Source of the DNA: Acetobacter indonesiensis
Lineage (GTDB): Bacteria; Pseudomonadota; Alphaproteobacteria; Acetobacterales; Acetobacteraceae
Length of the DNA: 64,000 nucleotides
Reading direction: 5' to 3'
Assembly: GCF_000963945.1 (NCBI RefSeq)
Contig: NZ_BAMW01000045.1
Location: 62,001 to 126,000, forward strand
Part shown: positions 1 through 9,522 of the stretch, piece after piece
Position numbering within the stretch: position 1 is the stretch's first letter
Layout: each line of letters starts with the position of its first letter
The notes under the pieces: generated by a model
What the model was told of the DNA's origin: nothing
The model's database searches: none
The model's input: only the letters and a program-made list of their open reading frames with translations
Translations under genes and position numbers: made by a program

Positions 1-2220
1 GATAGTTGGGAGCAGGCTAAAAAGGCCAAACCCGGCTCGGTGGGGCTTCTGACACTTGGCCTTGAACGTGGCTTTGTGGCTGAAGATATGGCGTTTGTGT
101 CCGAGCAGGATCTGCTGGGCGAACGGATTGGCCGACCACCGCGCCGCCGCCGCCGTGCGGATGAACTGATTGCCGAAGCTGGAGAAATAACAGCGGGTGA
201 TCTGGTGGTGCATCAGGATTACGGTATTGGCCGCTACGATGGGCTTGAAACAGTCAGCGTTGGGGTGGCCCCGCATGATTGTTTGCGGCTGCTGTATGAC
301 GGTAATGAAAAGCTGTATCTGCCCGTCGAAAATATCGAGCTTCTAAGCCGTTTTGGGTCTGATCAGGCTGGTGTGCCGCTGGATAAGTTGGGCGGCGTTG
401 CGTGGCAGGGCCGCAAGGCGCGGATGAAGCAGCGCATCCGTGATATGGCTTCCGAACTGATCAGGACAGCAGCGGCGCGCGCCTTGAAAGAGGCTCCGGT
501 TCTGGCCCCGGCGGAGGGGCTGTGGGACGAATTCTGTGCCCGCTTCCCGTTTGTCGAGACCGATGATCAGGCCCGTGCGATTGCCGATGTGCTGGAGGAT
601 ATGGGGTCTGGCCGTCCGATGGACCGGCTGGTCTGCGGGGATGTCGGGTTTGGTAAAACCGAAGTCGCGCTGCGTGCTGCGTTTGTCGCGGCAATGTCAG
701 GTGGGCAGGTAGCGGTGGTGGTGCCAACAACATTGTTGGCACGTCAGCATTACCGCACGTTTGCCGCACGGTTTGAGGGCTTTCCCATAAAATTTGCCCA
801 GCTTTCCCGCATGGTAACGGCCAAGGACGCCACGGCCGTGCGCAAGGGTATGGAAGACGGTTCGGTCAACGTTGTGATCGGAACCCATGCGCTGCTGGCG
901 AAAACCGTGAAGTTTGCTGCGCTCGAATTGCTGATTATTGATGAAGAACAGCATTTTGGCGTGAAGCATAAAGAAAAGCTGAAGGCACTGCGTGAAGACG
1001 TGCATGTGCTGACCCTTTCGGCCACCCCGCTGCCCCGAACCTTGCAGCTTTCCCTGTCCGGGGTGCGGGAAATGAGCCTGATTGCTACTCCGCCCACAGA
1101 CAGGCTGGCCGTTCGCACGTTCATCATGCCATTTGATAGTGTGGTGATTCGTGAGGCTATTCAGCGTGAGCGCTTCCGTGGGGGGCAGATTTTCTGCGTG
1201 GCCCCCCGCATTGAAGACCTTGATCGTCTGGCAGAGCGTTTGGCCGCCATTGTGCCGGATGCCAAACTGGTGCAGGCACATGGCAGGCTGACACCGACTG
1301 AACTTGAACGTGTCATGACCGAGTTTTCGGACGGCAAATATGACATCCTGCTGTCCACCAATATTGTGGAAAGCGGTCTGGATATGCCAGCCGTAAACAC
1401 CCTGATTATCCATCGGGCCGATATGTTCGGCCTTGGGCAGTTGTATCAGCTTCGTGGGCGTGTGGGGCGTGGCAAACAGCGTGGCTACGCTTATCTGACA
1501 TGGCCGCAAACGCATGTTTTATCGGCATCAGCCCAGAAGCGGCTTGAGGTCATGCAGACGCTCGACACATTGGGGGCGGGCTTTACACTTGCGTCTCATG
1601 ATCTGGATTTGCGTGGTGCGGGTAATCTGCTGGGTGACCAGCAGTCGGGCCATGTGCGTGAAGTCGGGATTGAGCTTTATCAGCAGATGCTGGAAGACGC
1701 TGTGGCTGATCTGCGCGCCGATGCTAGCCGCAGACGTGCGGAAGACAGGGACTGGACGCCCAACATTATTGTCGGGTTGCCAGTGCTTATTCCGGTTGAT
1801 TACGTGCCAGACCTGCCCGTCAGGTTGGGCCTTTATCGGCGTATCAGCGGTTTGGCATCAGATGCTGAACTTGAAGCAATGGAAGCTGAACTGGTGGACC
1901 GCTTCGGCGCTGTGCCGCCAGAAGTCAAAAACCTTCTGGATATTGTTGATCTTAAAAGATTATGCCGCGCATCGGGTATTGAGCGGCTGGAGGCTGGGCC
2001 GAAGGGCATGGTGCTTCAGTTCCGGCATAACGCGTTCCGTAACCCTGCCGGGTTGGTGCAATGGATGGGGCGCTGGAAAGATGGTGTGGTACGGCTACGC
2101 ACAGACCATAAACTTGCGGTTGTGCGTGAATTGACCAATGTGCAGCGGATTGATCTGGCCCGACGCGTACTGCGTGATCTGGCGAAGTTGGCGCAGAAAG
2201 TACCGGCAGAAGCTGCGTAG
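1..2220 (+). CDS. mfd: Transcription-repair coupling factor Mfd (3' part)
   Basis: ATP-dependent translocase that removes RNA polymerase stalled at DNA lesions and recruits UvrA. The reading frame is open from base 1, so the N-terminal UvrB-like part lies outside the window; about 740 C-terminal residues are present. Visible in order: the CarD-like RNA-polymerase interaction domain (GDLVVHQDYGIGRYDGLE, near bases 195-250), helicase Walker A GDVGFGKTE (about 637-663), the DEEQ box (940-951), helicase motif III region TLSATPLPRTLQ, motif VI QLRGRVGRGKQRGYAYL, and the C-terminal TRCF domain. The C-terminus is intact and a strong terminator follows 40 bp later. Family assignment is certain; only the start is missing. 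Confidence 0.97.
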   Translation, partial: DSWEQAKKAKPGSVGLLTLGLERGFVAEDMAFVSEQDLLGERIGRPPRRRRRADELIAEAGEITAGDLVVHQDYGIGRYDGLETVSVGVAPHDCLRLLYDGNEKLYLPVENIELLSRFGSDQAGVPLDKLGGVAWQGRKARMKQRIRDMASELIRTAAARALKEAPVLAPAEGLWDEFCARFPFVETDDQARAIADVLEDMGSGRPMDRLVCGDVGFGKTEVALRAAFVAAMSGGQVAVVVPTTLLARQHYRTFAARFEGFPIKFAQLSRMVTAKDATAVRKGMEDGSVNVVIGTHALLAKTVKFAALELLIIDEEQHFGVKHKEKLKALREDVHVLTLSATPLPRTLQLSLSGVREMSLIATPPTDRLAVRTFIMPFDSVVIREAIQRERFRGGQIFCVAPRIEDLDRLAERLAAIVPDAKLVQAHGRLTPTELERVMTEFSDGKYDILLSTNIVESGLDMPAVNTLIIHRADMFGLGQLYQLRGRVGRGKQRGYAYLTWPQTHVLSASAQKRLEVMQTLDTLGAGFTLASHDLDLRGAGNLLGDQQSGHVREVGIELYQQMLEDAVADLRADASRRRAEDRDWTPNIIVGLPVLIPVDYVPDLPVRLGLYRRISGLASDAELEAMEAELVDRFGAVPPEVKNLLDIVDLKRLCRASGIERLEAGPKGMVLQFRHNAFRNPAGLVQWMGRWKDGVVRLRTDHKLAVVRELTNVQRIDLARRVLRDLAKLAQKVPAEAA

Positions 2221-2261
2221 GCTACGAGCAGATTCGGCTGAAAGCCGTTCAATAGTGCAAG

Positions 2262-2300
2262 AAAAAGGGCTGCTCTCTTTCAAAGAGAGCAGCCCTTTTT
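2262..2300. terminator. Perfect 19-bp hairpin, bidirectional terminator
   Basis: A-rich arm, stem core GGGCTGCTCTCTTT, single-base centre C, and the exact complement ending in five T. It has an A tract on the left and a T tract on the right, so it can terminate both mfd (plus) and the convergent exported-protein gene ending at 2303 (minus). Confidence 0.9.
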
Positions 2301-2302
2301 AA

Positions 2303-3241
2303 TTATTTAAGCGGGAGCGGGAAGCCATTGACCGTCAATACACCGCCCTGCCAGCTTGTGTTCCAGACATTTGCACCACCCTGCGCATGACTGACAAGCC
2401 GGGCGAGCACCAGCCCAGCGGCCAGTTTCATTTGTTTGGCGGCTCGGGCTTTTTCAATCAGGGATTCCAGTTCCGTGATCTCAAGATGACCAGAGGCTGA
2501 CGTGGCGTTCACATTCCCTGTCAGCGTTGCCGTGCCGTTCCCTTTCAGGTGTACCGAATCACGTTCGGCATCAAAATTGGAAATGGTAACGTGCACTGCC
2601 GGGGCCTGCTCCGCTTTGCCACCAATGGCAGCCATCAGGGCCGGAAGTTCGGACGACGGCAATGAAAAGGCTGCATGGGCAGCTGAAGGCAGAAGGTCCT
2701 GATTGGCCACGTTTCGAAATGAGAGCCCGGTTAGCGCAAGGGTTGCCGCACTGGTGTGGGCACTGCTGCTACCTTCCAGCTTAAGGTGCGCACTACCAAT
2801 GCCAACATGCGCAGTGCCGCGGGCAATAGTGGCACCAGACCAGGTCAGATCATAAGTGCCACCGGCTTTCAGGCCTTTGGCAACGGCTTCCCCTTGTGTC
2901 TGAAGCCAGTCTGAACATGCTGCGTTGTGGTGGCCAGTCATGGCGGAGACAAGCAGAAGGGACGCAGCATCCGCCTGATTTTGCACATTGGTGTCATCAC
3001 CACTGGGTGCGACGTAATGCATCTGCTTGACCGTAAGCATTGTGCCGCCATCGGGTGTGCGTACGGTCGTGCTGTCATAGGACACATCGTGCCCTGAAGA
3101 CTGCGTGCCGCCATGGGTGATGACGGCACAACTGGCAGGCGGAGCCGCCTGTGCCTGTCCGGCAAAGAGGACAGAAATGCAGGAGACGCCAATGCTCACG
3201 AGCGTGAGAGAGGCCAGGGGAGGAATGGTGTGTGCTTTCAT
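2303..3241 (-). CDS. Exported protein of unknown function (possibly DUF2125-like)
   Basis: 312 residues with a clear N-terminal signal peptide (hydrophobic segment about residues 8-27, likely cleavage after GQAQA). The mature part is rich in Ser, Ala, Thr and Gly, with alternating polar/hydrophobic runs that suggest beta structure, and two lone cysteines (SCAVITHGG near the mature start; ACSDWL about residue 108). The C-terminus (TSWQGGVLTVNGFPLPLK) resembles the end of alphaproteobacterial DUF2125 proteins, but that is from memory and weak. It is monocistronic: convergent with mfd and divergent from the SBF transporter. Probably periplasmic or envelope-associated; function not recognised. 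Confidence 0.7.
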   Translation of the reverse strand: MKAHTIPPLASLTLVSIGVSCISVLFAGQAQAAPPASCAVITHGGTQSSGHDVSYDSTTVRTPDGGTMLTVKQMHYVAPSGDDTNVQNQADAASLLLVSAMTGHHNAACSDWLQTQGEAVAKGLKAGGTYDLTWSGATIARGTAHVGIGSAHLKLEGSSSAHTSAATLALTGLSFRNVANQDLLPSAAHAAFSLPSSELPALMAAIGGKAEQAPAVHVTISNFDAERDSVHLKGNGTATLTGNVNATSASGHLEITELESLIEKARAAKQMKLAAGLVLARLVSHAQGGANVWNTSWQGGVLTVNGFPLPLK

Positions 3242-3349
3242 TTGTGCGTAAAGGTGGCGTAAGCAGACGGCTTACGCAATCTGGATGTGAAAAATAGTGC
3301 GGTTTTGTCAGTTTAGGCCCGCACAGAAGGCAGGAAAGACTTTCGCAGC

Positions 3350-4342
3350 ATGTTTGGACTGGACCCGTTTCTTCTCAGCCTGATTGGCACCGTGCTGCTG
3401 GCGACTTTTTTCCCCTGCCATGGCGATGCTGTACCGGTTTTTCGGTGGCTGGCCATTGTCGTCATTGCCATGATGTTTTTTTTGCAAGGTGCCCGTCTTT
3501 CACGCAAAGCCGTGGTTGATGGTCTGACTGCCTGGCGTCTGCATTTGATGATTCTGTGCAGCACGTTTGTGTTGTTTCCGCTACTGGGGCTGGCGCTTCA
3601 CGCTGTTATGCCGGGACTGTTGCAGAACGAGGTGTGGCTGGGCGTGCTGTTTCTGTGCTGTCTGCCATCGACCGTGCAATCATCGATTGCGTTTACCTCC
3701 ATTGGTGGCGGGAATGTGCCTGCTGCCGTTTGTGCGGCTACCGCTTCAAACGTGTTCGGTATTTTCATCACACCGTTTCTGGTGGGGCTGGTGCTGGCAC
3801 GCCATGGCGCGCAATCAGGCAGCGTGATGGATATTGTCTTTCAGCTTCTGTTGCCGTTTGTGCTGGGCCAGATTTTGCAGCCCTGGATTGGTGACTGGGC
3901 ACATCGCAATAAAAAGCTGCTGTCCATGACGGATCGCGGGTCTATCCTGATTGTGGTGTACACCGCGTTTAGTGATGCCGTGATGCAGGGGCTGTGGCAT
4001 CGCCTTCCAGTCAGTCAGCTTGGTCTGATTGCGGTTGTCGATTTTCTGCTGCTGGTATGTGTGCTGGTTATTACCGCATTTGGAAGCCGCCTGAGCGGTA
4101 TGCCGCTGCGGGATGAAATTGCGGTTGTGTTCTGCGGGTCAAAAAAGACGTTGGCATCGGGCGTGCCAATGGCGAATGTTCTGTTCCCTGCAGCGTCGGT
4201 CGGGCTGATTGTCCTGCCTCTGATGATCTATCACCAGATTCAATTGTTTGTCTGTGCAGTTCTGGCGCGTAAATTTGCAGCTATGACAAAGGCGAAAGAG
4301 GCCGAACAAGGAGCACAGTCATCCCCAATGGTGGAAGGCTGA
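3350..4342 (+). CDS. Bile acid:sodium symporter-like (SBF) membrane transporter
   Basis: 330 residues with about nine to ten hydrophobic segments from residue 8 to 305 and almost no soluble domain. It matches the SBF-like / YfeH subgroup (short N-terminus, FFLQGARLSRKAVVDGL after TM2, and a CGSKKTLASGVPMAN segment near residue 265 with the family's conserved polar break). Related proteins move organic anions with sodium; the substrate here is unknown. The downstream decarboxylase starts 3 bases after the stop, so the two are almost certainly cotranscribed and probably act on the same compound class. The promoter should lie in the 108-bp gap shared with the divergent exported-protein gene. Confidence 0.85.
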   Translation: MFGLDPFLLSLIGTVLLATFFPCHGDAVPVFRWLAIVVIAMMFFLQGARLSRKAVVDGLTAWRLHLMILCSTFVLFPLLGLALHAVMPGLLQNEVWLGVLFLCCLPSTVQSSIAFTSIGGGNVPAAVCAATASNVFGIFITPFLVGLVLARHGAQSGSVMDIVFQLLLPFVLGQILQPWIGDWAHRNKKLLSMTDRGSILIVVYTAFSDAVMQGLWHRLPVSQLGLIAVVDFLLLVCVLVITAFGSRLSGMPLRDEIAVVFCGSKKTLASGVPMANVLFPAASVGLIVLPLMIYHQIQLFVCAVLARKFAAMTKAKEAEQGAQSSPMVEG

Positions 4343-4345
4343 GAC

Positions 4346-5794
4346 ATGGCCGGGTTTGATCCTGATAACTGGAAAGAACTGCGCCGGCTTGGCCACACGA
4401 TGCTGGATGAGATGTTTGATAATATTCAGAACGTTGCATCAGGGCCAGTATGGCAGCCTATGCCAGAGTCTGTGAGACAAGGCTTCAAGGAAGAATTACT
4501 CCCTAAACAGGGCGTAGCGCTTTCCCAGCTTTATCAGCAATTTACGCAAACTGTATTGCCTTATGGAGTGGGTAATCGGCATCCACGCTTTATGGGGTGG
4601 GTGCATGGCGGTGGCACTGTTCAGGGCATGTTGGCTGAGATGCTGGCGGCAGGATTGAACGCCAACCTGGGTGGCAGAAACCATGCGCCGGTTGAAGTGG
4701 AGCGCATGGTTATTCGCTGGACAGCAACGCTGCTGGGTTTCCCTGAAACGGCAACGGGTGTTCTGGTAACAGGGTCATCCATGGCGAATTTTATCGCCAT
4801 TATTACCGCTAGCCGGGCTGCCCCAGACGGTGTGCAGATGCGTGCAAATGGACTGAATGGGCGCAAGCTGGTGGGGTATGCCGCGCAAACAGCTCACGGC
4901 TGCATTGCCCGCGCGTTTGATATGGCGGGGCTGGGTACAGATGCTTTGCGCCGTGTGCCGATTAATGCTGCATTTCAAATGGATATGACGGCCCTTCGTG
5001 CGATGATTATGCAGGACAGAGCCGCAGGGTATGAGCCGTTTCTGGTTGTGGGCACCGCAGGGACAGTCGATACCGGATCGATTGATCCGCTTTCTGATCT
5101 GGCGATTTTTGCGCGACAGGAAGGACTATGGTTTCACGTTGATGGTGCATTTGGCGCATTGGCGCGCCTATCTCCTCACTATCAATCCGCATTGGACGGT
5201 ATGGAGCAGGCCGACAGCATTGCTCTCGATTTTCATAAATGGGCGCAAACCCCTTATGATGCAGGCTGTGTTCTGGTCCGGGAGGAAGGAAAGCAGGCTG
5301 CGGCCTTCGCGCAGACTTTGGCGTATCTGTCGCGTGAGGACCGAGGACTGGCAGCAGGCGCACCGTGGTTTTGTGATTTGGGACCAGATTTATCGCGTGG
5401 CTTTCGGGCTTTGAAAGTGTGGTTCACGCTGGCTGGGTTTGGCACGGAAGGGTTGGGGCAGGTTGTCACCAACAGTTGCAACGTTGCCCGTTATCTGGCC
5501 GATCAAGTGGATACATTGCCCTATCTGGAGCGGCTGGCCCCTGTGGCTTTGAACATTGTCTGTTTTCGCGTTGTTGTGGAAGACGAAAATCTGGACACGC
5601 TGAACACAGAACTTGTGAAGGACCTACAGGAAAGCGGGATTGCTGCGCCGTCTACGACAACCCTGCATGGCAAGCGCGCTATTCGGGCAGCGATTGTAAA
5701 CCACCGCACGACAGAAGCCGATATTGATATTCTGCTGGACGCACTGGCTGCGGCGACTGAAACCCGGACAGGAAAAACCCTGAACCGGGAGTAA
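4346..5794 (+). CDS. PLP-dependent group II decarboxylase
   Basis: 482 residues of the aromatic-amino-acid / glutamate / diaminobutyrate decarboxylase fold. Visible landmarks: GGTVQGMLAEMLAAGLNANLGG near the start, the substrate-side TGSSMANFIAI segment (about residue 147), WFHVDGAFGA (PLP-ring Asp, about 263-272), and the Schiff-base lysine in LDFHKWAQ (Lys298). It removes a carboxyl group from an amino acid, but the substrate cannot be read from sequence. It is coupled to the upstream SBF transporter, an unusual partner since amino-acid decarboxylases usually sit with APC antiporters. It converges with cobT, with only 9 bp between the stops. Confidence 0.9.
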   Translation: MAGFDPDNWKELRRLGHTMLDEMFDNIQNVASGPVWQPMPESVRQGFKEELLPKQGVALSQLYQQFTQTVLPYGVGNRHPRFMGWVHGGGTVQGMLAEMLAAGLNANLGGRNHAPVEVERMVIRWTATLLGFPETATGVLVTGSSMANFIAIITASRAAPDGVQMRANGLNGRKLVGYAAQTAHGCIARAFDMAGLGTDALRRVPINAAFQMDMTALRAMIMQDRAAGYEPFLVVGTAGTVDTGSIDPLSDLAIFARQEGLWFHVDGAFGALARLSPHYQSALDGMEQADSIALDFHKWAQTPYDAGCVLVREEGKQAAAFAQTLAYLSREDRGLAAGAPWFCDLGPDLSRGFRALKVWFTLAGFGTEGLGQVVTNSCNVARYLADQVDTLPYLERLAPVALNIVCFRVVVEDENLDTLNTELVKDLQESGIAAPSTTTLHGKRAIRAAIVNHRTTEADIDILLDALAAATETRTGKTLNRE

Positions 5795-5803
5795 GTCGGA
5801 TTT

Positions 5804-7744
5804 TTACCTACGTGAGCGCGCCTTACGGCGGCCACGCATGGCGCTTTTTTCGTCAAAAAGGCCGGAAAGAGCCTGTAACATGGTGCCGCCCAGTTCTTCG
5901 GCATCAGTAATAGTGACGGCGCGCTGATAGTAGCGCCCAACGTCATGCCCAATACCAATAGCGGTCAGTTCTACCGGGCTGCGGTCTTCAATCATGTGGA
6001 TCACCTCGCGCAGATGATCTTCAAGGTAGGAGCCGGGATTGACGGATAAGGTGCTGTCATCAACCGGTGCACCGTCAGAGATAACCATAAGGATCTTGCG
6101 CGATTCCGTACGGTTTTTCAGACGCTTCCATGCCCACAGCAGGGCTTCGCCGTCGATGTTCTCTTTCAGCAGGCCTTCACGCAGCATCAATCCCAGATTG
6201 ATGCGGGCACGCCGCCACGGCATATCCGCAGCCTTGTAGATGATATGGCGCAGATCATTCAGTCGGCCGGGTTCTGGCGGTTTACCATCCTGCAACCATT
6301 TCTCACGGCTTTGACCGCCTTTCCATGCACGCGTGGTAAACCCAAGAATTTCTACTTTTACGCCACAGCGTTCAAGCGTGCGGGCCAGAATATCGCCGCA
6401 GGATGCTGCAACGGAAATTGGTCGCCCTCGCATGGAGCCAGAATTATCAATTAGCAGTGTGACAACCGTATCACGGAAATCGGTATCGCGTTCCTGTTTG
6501 TAGGAAAGCGAGAGCAGGGGGTTGACCACCACGCGTGACAGACGGCCTGCGTCAAGCAGGCCATCTTCCATATCAAACTCCCAGGAGCGGGTTTGTTGGG
6601 CCATCAGGCGGCGCTGCAACTTGTTTGCAAGCCGCGAGACGACACCATGCAGGGTTGCCAGTTGTAGGTCTAACTGGTGCCGAAGACGATTGAGTTCTTC
6701 CGGGTCACACAGATCTTCTGCTCGGATTTCTTCGTCAAAAGCGGTGGTGTAGGCATGATAGGTCTTGGCGGTTTCACCGGGTGGTGTTTCCGGGCGGCTG
6801 CCCGGCCCGGCTGCATCGCCAGTACCTTCCGCACCGCTACCTTCGGTTTCTTCCTCCATCATGTCTGGGGAGGATTCACCGCTGCCAGCCATTAACTGGG
6901 GCTGCGGTGCTGCTTCTGTGGCTTCTGGTTCAGCAGGGGGGGCGTTTTCTTCCGCTTCTGGCGGAGACGCATCATTTTCATCCTGCGAGTCAGAAGCGTC
7001 TGATCCGTCTTCATCCTCCTCCATCTCATCGGAGGGAAGATCATCTTCCGTCAGTGCACATGCTGCAAGTAGTTGGCGGGAGGCACGGGCATATGCTGCC
7101 TGATCATCCTGATACGTTTTGAGGCTTGAGAGAGCCTGCTTCGCCTTCGGAGGAAGTGTTTCGCGCCATTTATCAAGAATACCCTGTGCAACAACCGGAG
7201 AAGGTTCTCCAGTCAGGGCTTCCCGGGCCAGTAATTCAAGGGCAATAGCAGGCGAAAGCTGTTCTGCGTCCGTCATGCGGTCAAGGCCGCCGTCACGGCA
7301 GTCTTGTTCAAGACGTTCGCGCAGGTTGGCAGCTACCCCCTTCATATGACGGGCACCCACGGCTTCAATCCGTGCCTGCTCAAGGGCGTCGTACACATCT
7401 CGTGCGGTGCTGTCGTCAGGTGTGCGAACCTGATGCAGGCTGGCATCATGATGTTTCAGCCGAAGGGCCTGTGCATCTGCCGTGCCGCGAATACGCCTGA
7501 TTTCGTCATCCCGCAGATGGCGGGATGGCTGCTGAAGACGTACCTTTCCGCCCAGACTAAGCGGCGGCACCGGCATGCTGCCGGTGTGGAACGAGACGTC
7601 CGTTTCCCGCTGCCCGCTTAGGGCGCGCAGGGTCGCCGCCGTGGCCTGCTTGAAGGCGTCAATCCGGTCTTCGGTGTCTGATGCGCCTTGGTTCCGATTG
7701 TGGCCACGAGGGGGGGCAGATGCCCCTTTTCTGCTGTCAGACAT
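5804..7744 (-). CDS. cobT: Aerobic cobaltochelatase subunit CobT
   Basis: Subunit of the ATP-dependent CobNST chelatase that inserts cobalt into hydrogenobyrinic acid a,c-diamide in aerobic B12 synthesis. 646 residues: an N-terminal alpha-helical region, a highly acidic low-complexity linker (about residues 230-320, long Glu/Asp/Ser/Pro runs), and a C-terminal von Willebrand A domain with the MIDAS motif [11 protein letters not shown] (about residue 425). The segment [20 protein letters not shown] is typical of CobT. It lies 25 bp downstream of cobS in the same direction. The large subunit CobN is not in this window. Confidence 0.95.
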   Translation of the reverse strand: MSDSRKGASAPPRGHNRNQGASDTEDRIDAFKQATAATLRALSGQRETDVSFHTGSMPVPPLSLGGKVRLQQPSRHLRDDEIRRIRGTADAQALRLKHHDASLHQVRTPDDSTARDVYDALEQARIEAVGARHMKGVAANLRERLEQDCRDGGLDRMTDAEQLSPAIALELLAREALTGEPSPVVAQGILDKWRETLPPKAKQALSSLKTYQDDQAAYARASRQLLAACALTEDDLPSDEMEEDEDGSDASDSQDENDASPPEAEENAPPAEPEATEAAPQPQLMAGSGESSPDMMEEETEGSGAEGTGDAAGPGSRPETPPGETAKTYHAYTTAFDEEIRAEDLCDPEELNRLRHQLDLQLATLHGVVSRLANKLQRRLMAQQTRSWEFDMEDGLLDAGRLSRVVVNPLLSLSYKQERDTDFRDTVVTLLIDNSGSMRGRPISVAASCGDILARTLERCGVKVEILGFTTRAWKGGQSREKWLQDGKPPEPGRLNDLRHIIYKAADMPWRRARINLGLMLREGLLKENIDGEALLWAWKRLKNRTESRKILMVISDGAPVDDSTLSVNPGSYLEDHLREVIHMIEDRSPVELTAIGIGHDVGRYYQRAVTITDAEELGGTMLQALSGLFDEKSAMRGRRKARSRR

Positions 7745-7769
7745 TCAAAAACCGCTCTTTCTTCACGCT

Positions 7770-8777
7770 TCAGAAGCCCTTTTTGGGCAGCGGGCTGGCG
7801 TTAAAGCAGCGCTGGTAATATTCAGCCACCATGTTGCGTTCTGCTTCGTCGCATTTGTTCAGGAACGTGACGCGGAAAGCAAATGCGGTATCTTTGAAAA
7901 TCCGCTCATTTTCAGCCCACGCAATAACAGACCGTGGTGACATGACGGTTGAAAGATCGCCCGCCATGAAGCCTGCGCGGGTCAGGTTGGCCAGTGCCAC
8001 CATGTTTTCAATCGTGCCACGGGTTGCCTTGTCTTCCGGGTCAATCCCCAGACGGGACAGAACAATACCAACTTCCTGCGCGTGGGGCAGATAATTCAGG
8101 GATGTGACAATGTTCCAGCGATCCATCTGGCCCTGATTGATCTGCTGGGTGCCGTGGTACAGGCCTGTGGTATCACCCAGCCCGATGGTGTTGGCGGTTG
8201 CAAACAGGCGGAACCACGGATGCGGCTTGATAACGCGATTCTGGTCAAGCAGCGTGAGCTGGCCTTCTACTTCCAGCACACGCTGAATAACGAACATGAC
8301 GTCCGGGCGGCCAGCATCATATTCGTCAAAGACCAGCGCGCACGGGTGTTGCAGACACCACGGCAGCAGGCCTTCCTGAAATTCGGTAATCTGCTGACCA
8401 TCTCGCACGACAATGGCGTCTTTGCCGACCAGATCAATACGGGAGACGTGGCTGTCTAGATTGATACGGATACAGGGCCAGTTCAGGCGTGCCGCAATTT
8501 GTTCAATGTGAGAGGATTTACCCGTACCGTGAAAACCCTGCACCATCACGCGGCGATTAAAGGCGAACCCGGCCAGAATGGACAATGTTGTGTCGTGGTC
8601 AAACAGATAAGCAGGATCAATTTCAGGCACATGTTCCGTACGCAGGGAAAAGGCCGGAACGGTAAGGTCTGAATCCAGCCCGAAAACGTCACGGACTGAT
8701 ACCTCACGGTCAGGCTCTGACAGTGCTGAAATCGGGGGGAGTTCACCCGTAGAAACCGGGCTTGCAGAATCAGTCAT
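7770..8777 (-). CDS. cobS: Aerobic cobaltochelatase AAA+ subunit CobS
   Basis: AAA+ ATPase (335 residues) that forms a ring with CobT and drives cobalt insertion by CobN. Walker A GFHGTGKSSHIEQ (about residues 80-92), Walker B CALVFDEYDAGRPD (about 146-159) and sensor-1 FATANTIGLGD (about 192) are all present. The N-terminal segment FGLDSDLTVPAFSLRTEHVP is characteristic of CobS. A purine-rich GGATAAAG lies just before the ATG. It sits 89 bp downstream of the J-domain gene and 25 bp upstream of cobT. I saw no cobalamin riboswitch in the gap. Confidence 0.96.
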   Translation of the reverse strand: MTDSASPVSTGELPPISALSEPDREVSVRDVFGLDSDLTVPAFSLRTEHVPEIDPAYLFDHDTTLSILAGFAFNRRVMVQGFHGTGKSSHIEQIAARLNWPCIRINLDSHVSRIDLVGKDAIVVRDGQQITEFQEGLLPWCLQHPCALVFDEYDAGRPDVMFVIQRVLEVEGQLTLLDQNRVIKPHPWFRLFATANTIGLGDTTGLYHGTQQINQGQMDRWNIVTSLNYLPHAQEVGIVLSRLGIDPEDKATRGTIENMVALANLTRAGFMAGDLSTVMSPRSVIAWAENERIFKDTAFAFRVTFLNKCDEAERNMVAEYYQRCFNASPLPKKGF

Positions 8778-8866
8778 TCTTTATCCGTCTGATATGTTTG
8801 GCGCTCTAGGCTGGTGTGGCGCGCTCGGGGCTCGGTAGCGGAAGATGGGCTGACAGGATGGCACGA

Positions 8867-9496
8867 TCAGCCAGCTTTTTCGAGACCCTCTGCCATAAGA
8901 TGTGACCTCACAATCGTGAAGGCAACATTGATAACCTTCAAACGCTCCTCCGCATCACGGTCCCCGTTGTTGGTATCAGGGTGGTGCTTGCGGGCAAGCG
9001 TACGATAGCGGGCTTTTGCTTCATCAAGAGTAACTGGCCAGTCCAACCCCAGTGTGGCTAAAGGTTCGATCAGCCCTTCAGGGGCGCGGGGCATAGCTGC
9101 CTGACGTTTGCGTTCAGCGCGGGCACGGCGATTTCGGCCTAGAATATCGAGCGGATCAAGAACTTCTTCTTCATCAAAACTCTGACGGCGAGGGCGGGCA
9201 GCGCTTTGGCCAAACGCCCACGATGGCCGATCCCATGCGATATCGGCACGCAGATGCGCTTCTATCTGGCCGGGAGACATACCTTTGTAATAATCCCACC
9301 GCGCATTATATTCCCGTACATGCTCAAGACAGAACCAGTAATACTGGTTGAGCGTTTCGCGTGAACGAGGTGCACGGTACCCGGCGGGTTTATCGCAGTT
9401 TGGCATATCACAACAGCGCTGCGGGGCGTCCGGATCCGGATCGAACGCCCTGTGACGGGTATTCCTTCGCTTCATCATCAGGGTTATGTGCGTCAT
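8867..9496 (-). CDS. J-domain protein with N-terminal Cys-rich segment
   Basis: 209 residues with a C-terminal J domain (about residues 140-205; HPD tripeptide in LARKHHPDTNNGD), so it should stimulate a DnaK-type ATPase. It lacks the G/F and zinc regions of classical DnaJ. The N-terminal third has CCDMPNCDKPAGYRAP followed by WFCLEHVREYNARWDYY, a four-cysteine arrangement that may bind metal. The ATG at 9496 was chosen because further upstream codons would run into the divergent bolA gene; 9478 is an alternative. First gene of a likely J-domain/cobS/cobT transcription unit. Confidence 0.88.
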   Translation of the reverse strand: MTHITLMMKRRNTRHRAFDPDPDAPQRCCDMPNCDKPAGYRAPRSRETLNQYYWFCLEHVREYNARWDYYKGMSPGQIEAHLRADIAWDRPSWAFGQSAARPRRQSFDEEEVLDPLDILGRNRRARAERKRQAAMPRAPEGLIEPLATLGLDWPVTLDEAKARYRTLARKHHPDTNNGDRDAEERLKVINVAFTIVRSHLMAEGLEKAG

Positions 9497-9522
9497 GAAC
9501 CGTTCTGTGCAAGGGGTAAGAT

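Noticed and set aside
697..1515. Long minus-strand frame of 272 codons inside mfd
   Set aside because: Entirely antisense to the conserved helicase core of Mfd, no recognisable domain, composition typical of a reverse-frame shadow.
1514..2134. Plus-strand 206-codon frame in another phase of mfd
   Set aside because: Overlaps the intact Mfd C-terminal frame and the translation is low in structure with many Trp/Cys, as in an out-of-phase reading.
8778..8866. Possible cobalamin riboswitch upstream of cobS
   Set aside because: Only 89 bp, no B12-box-like sequence or suitable stem arrangement.
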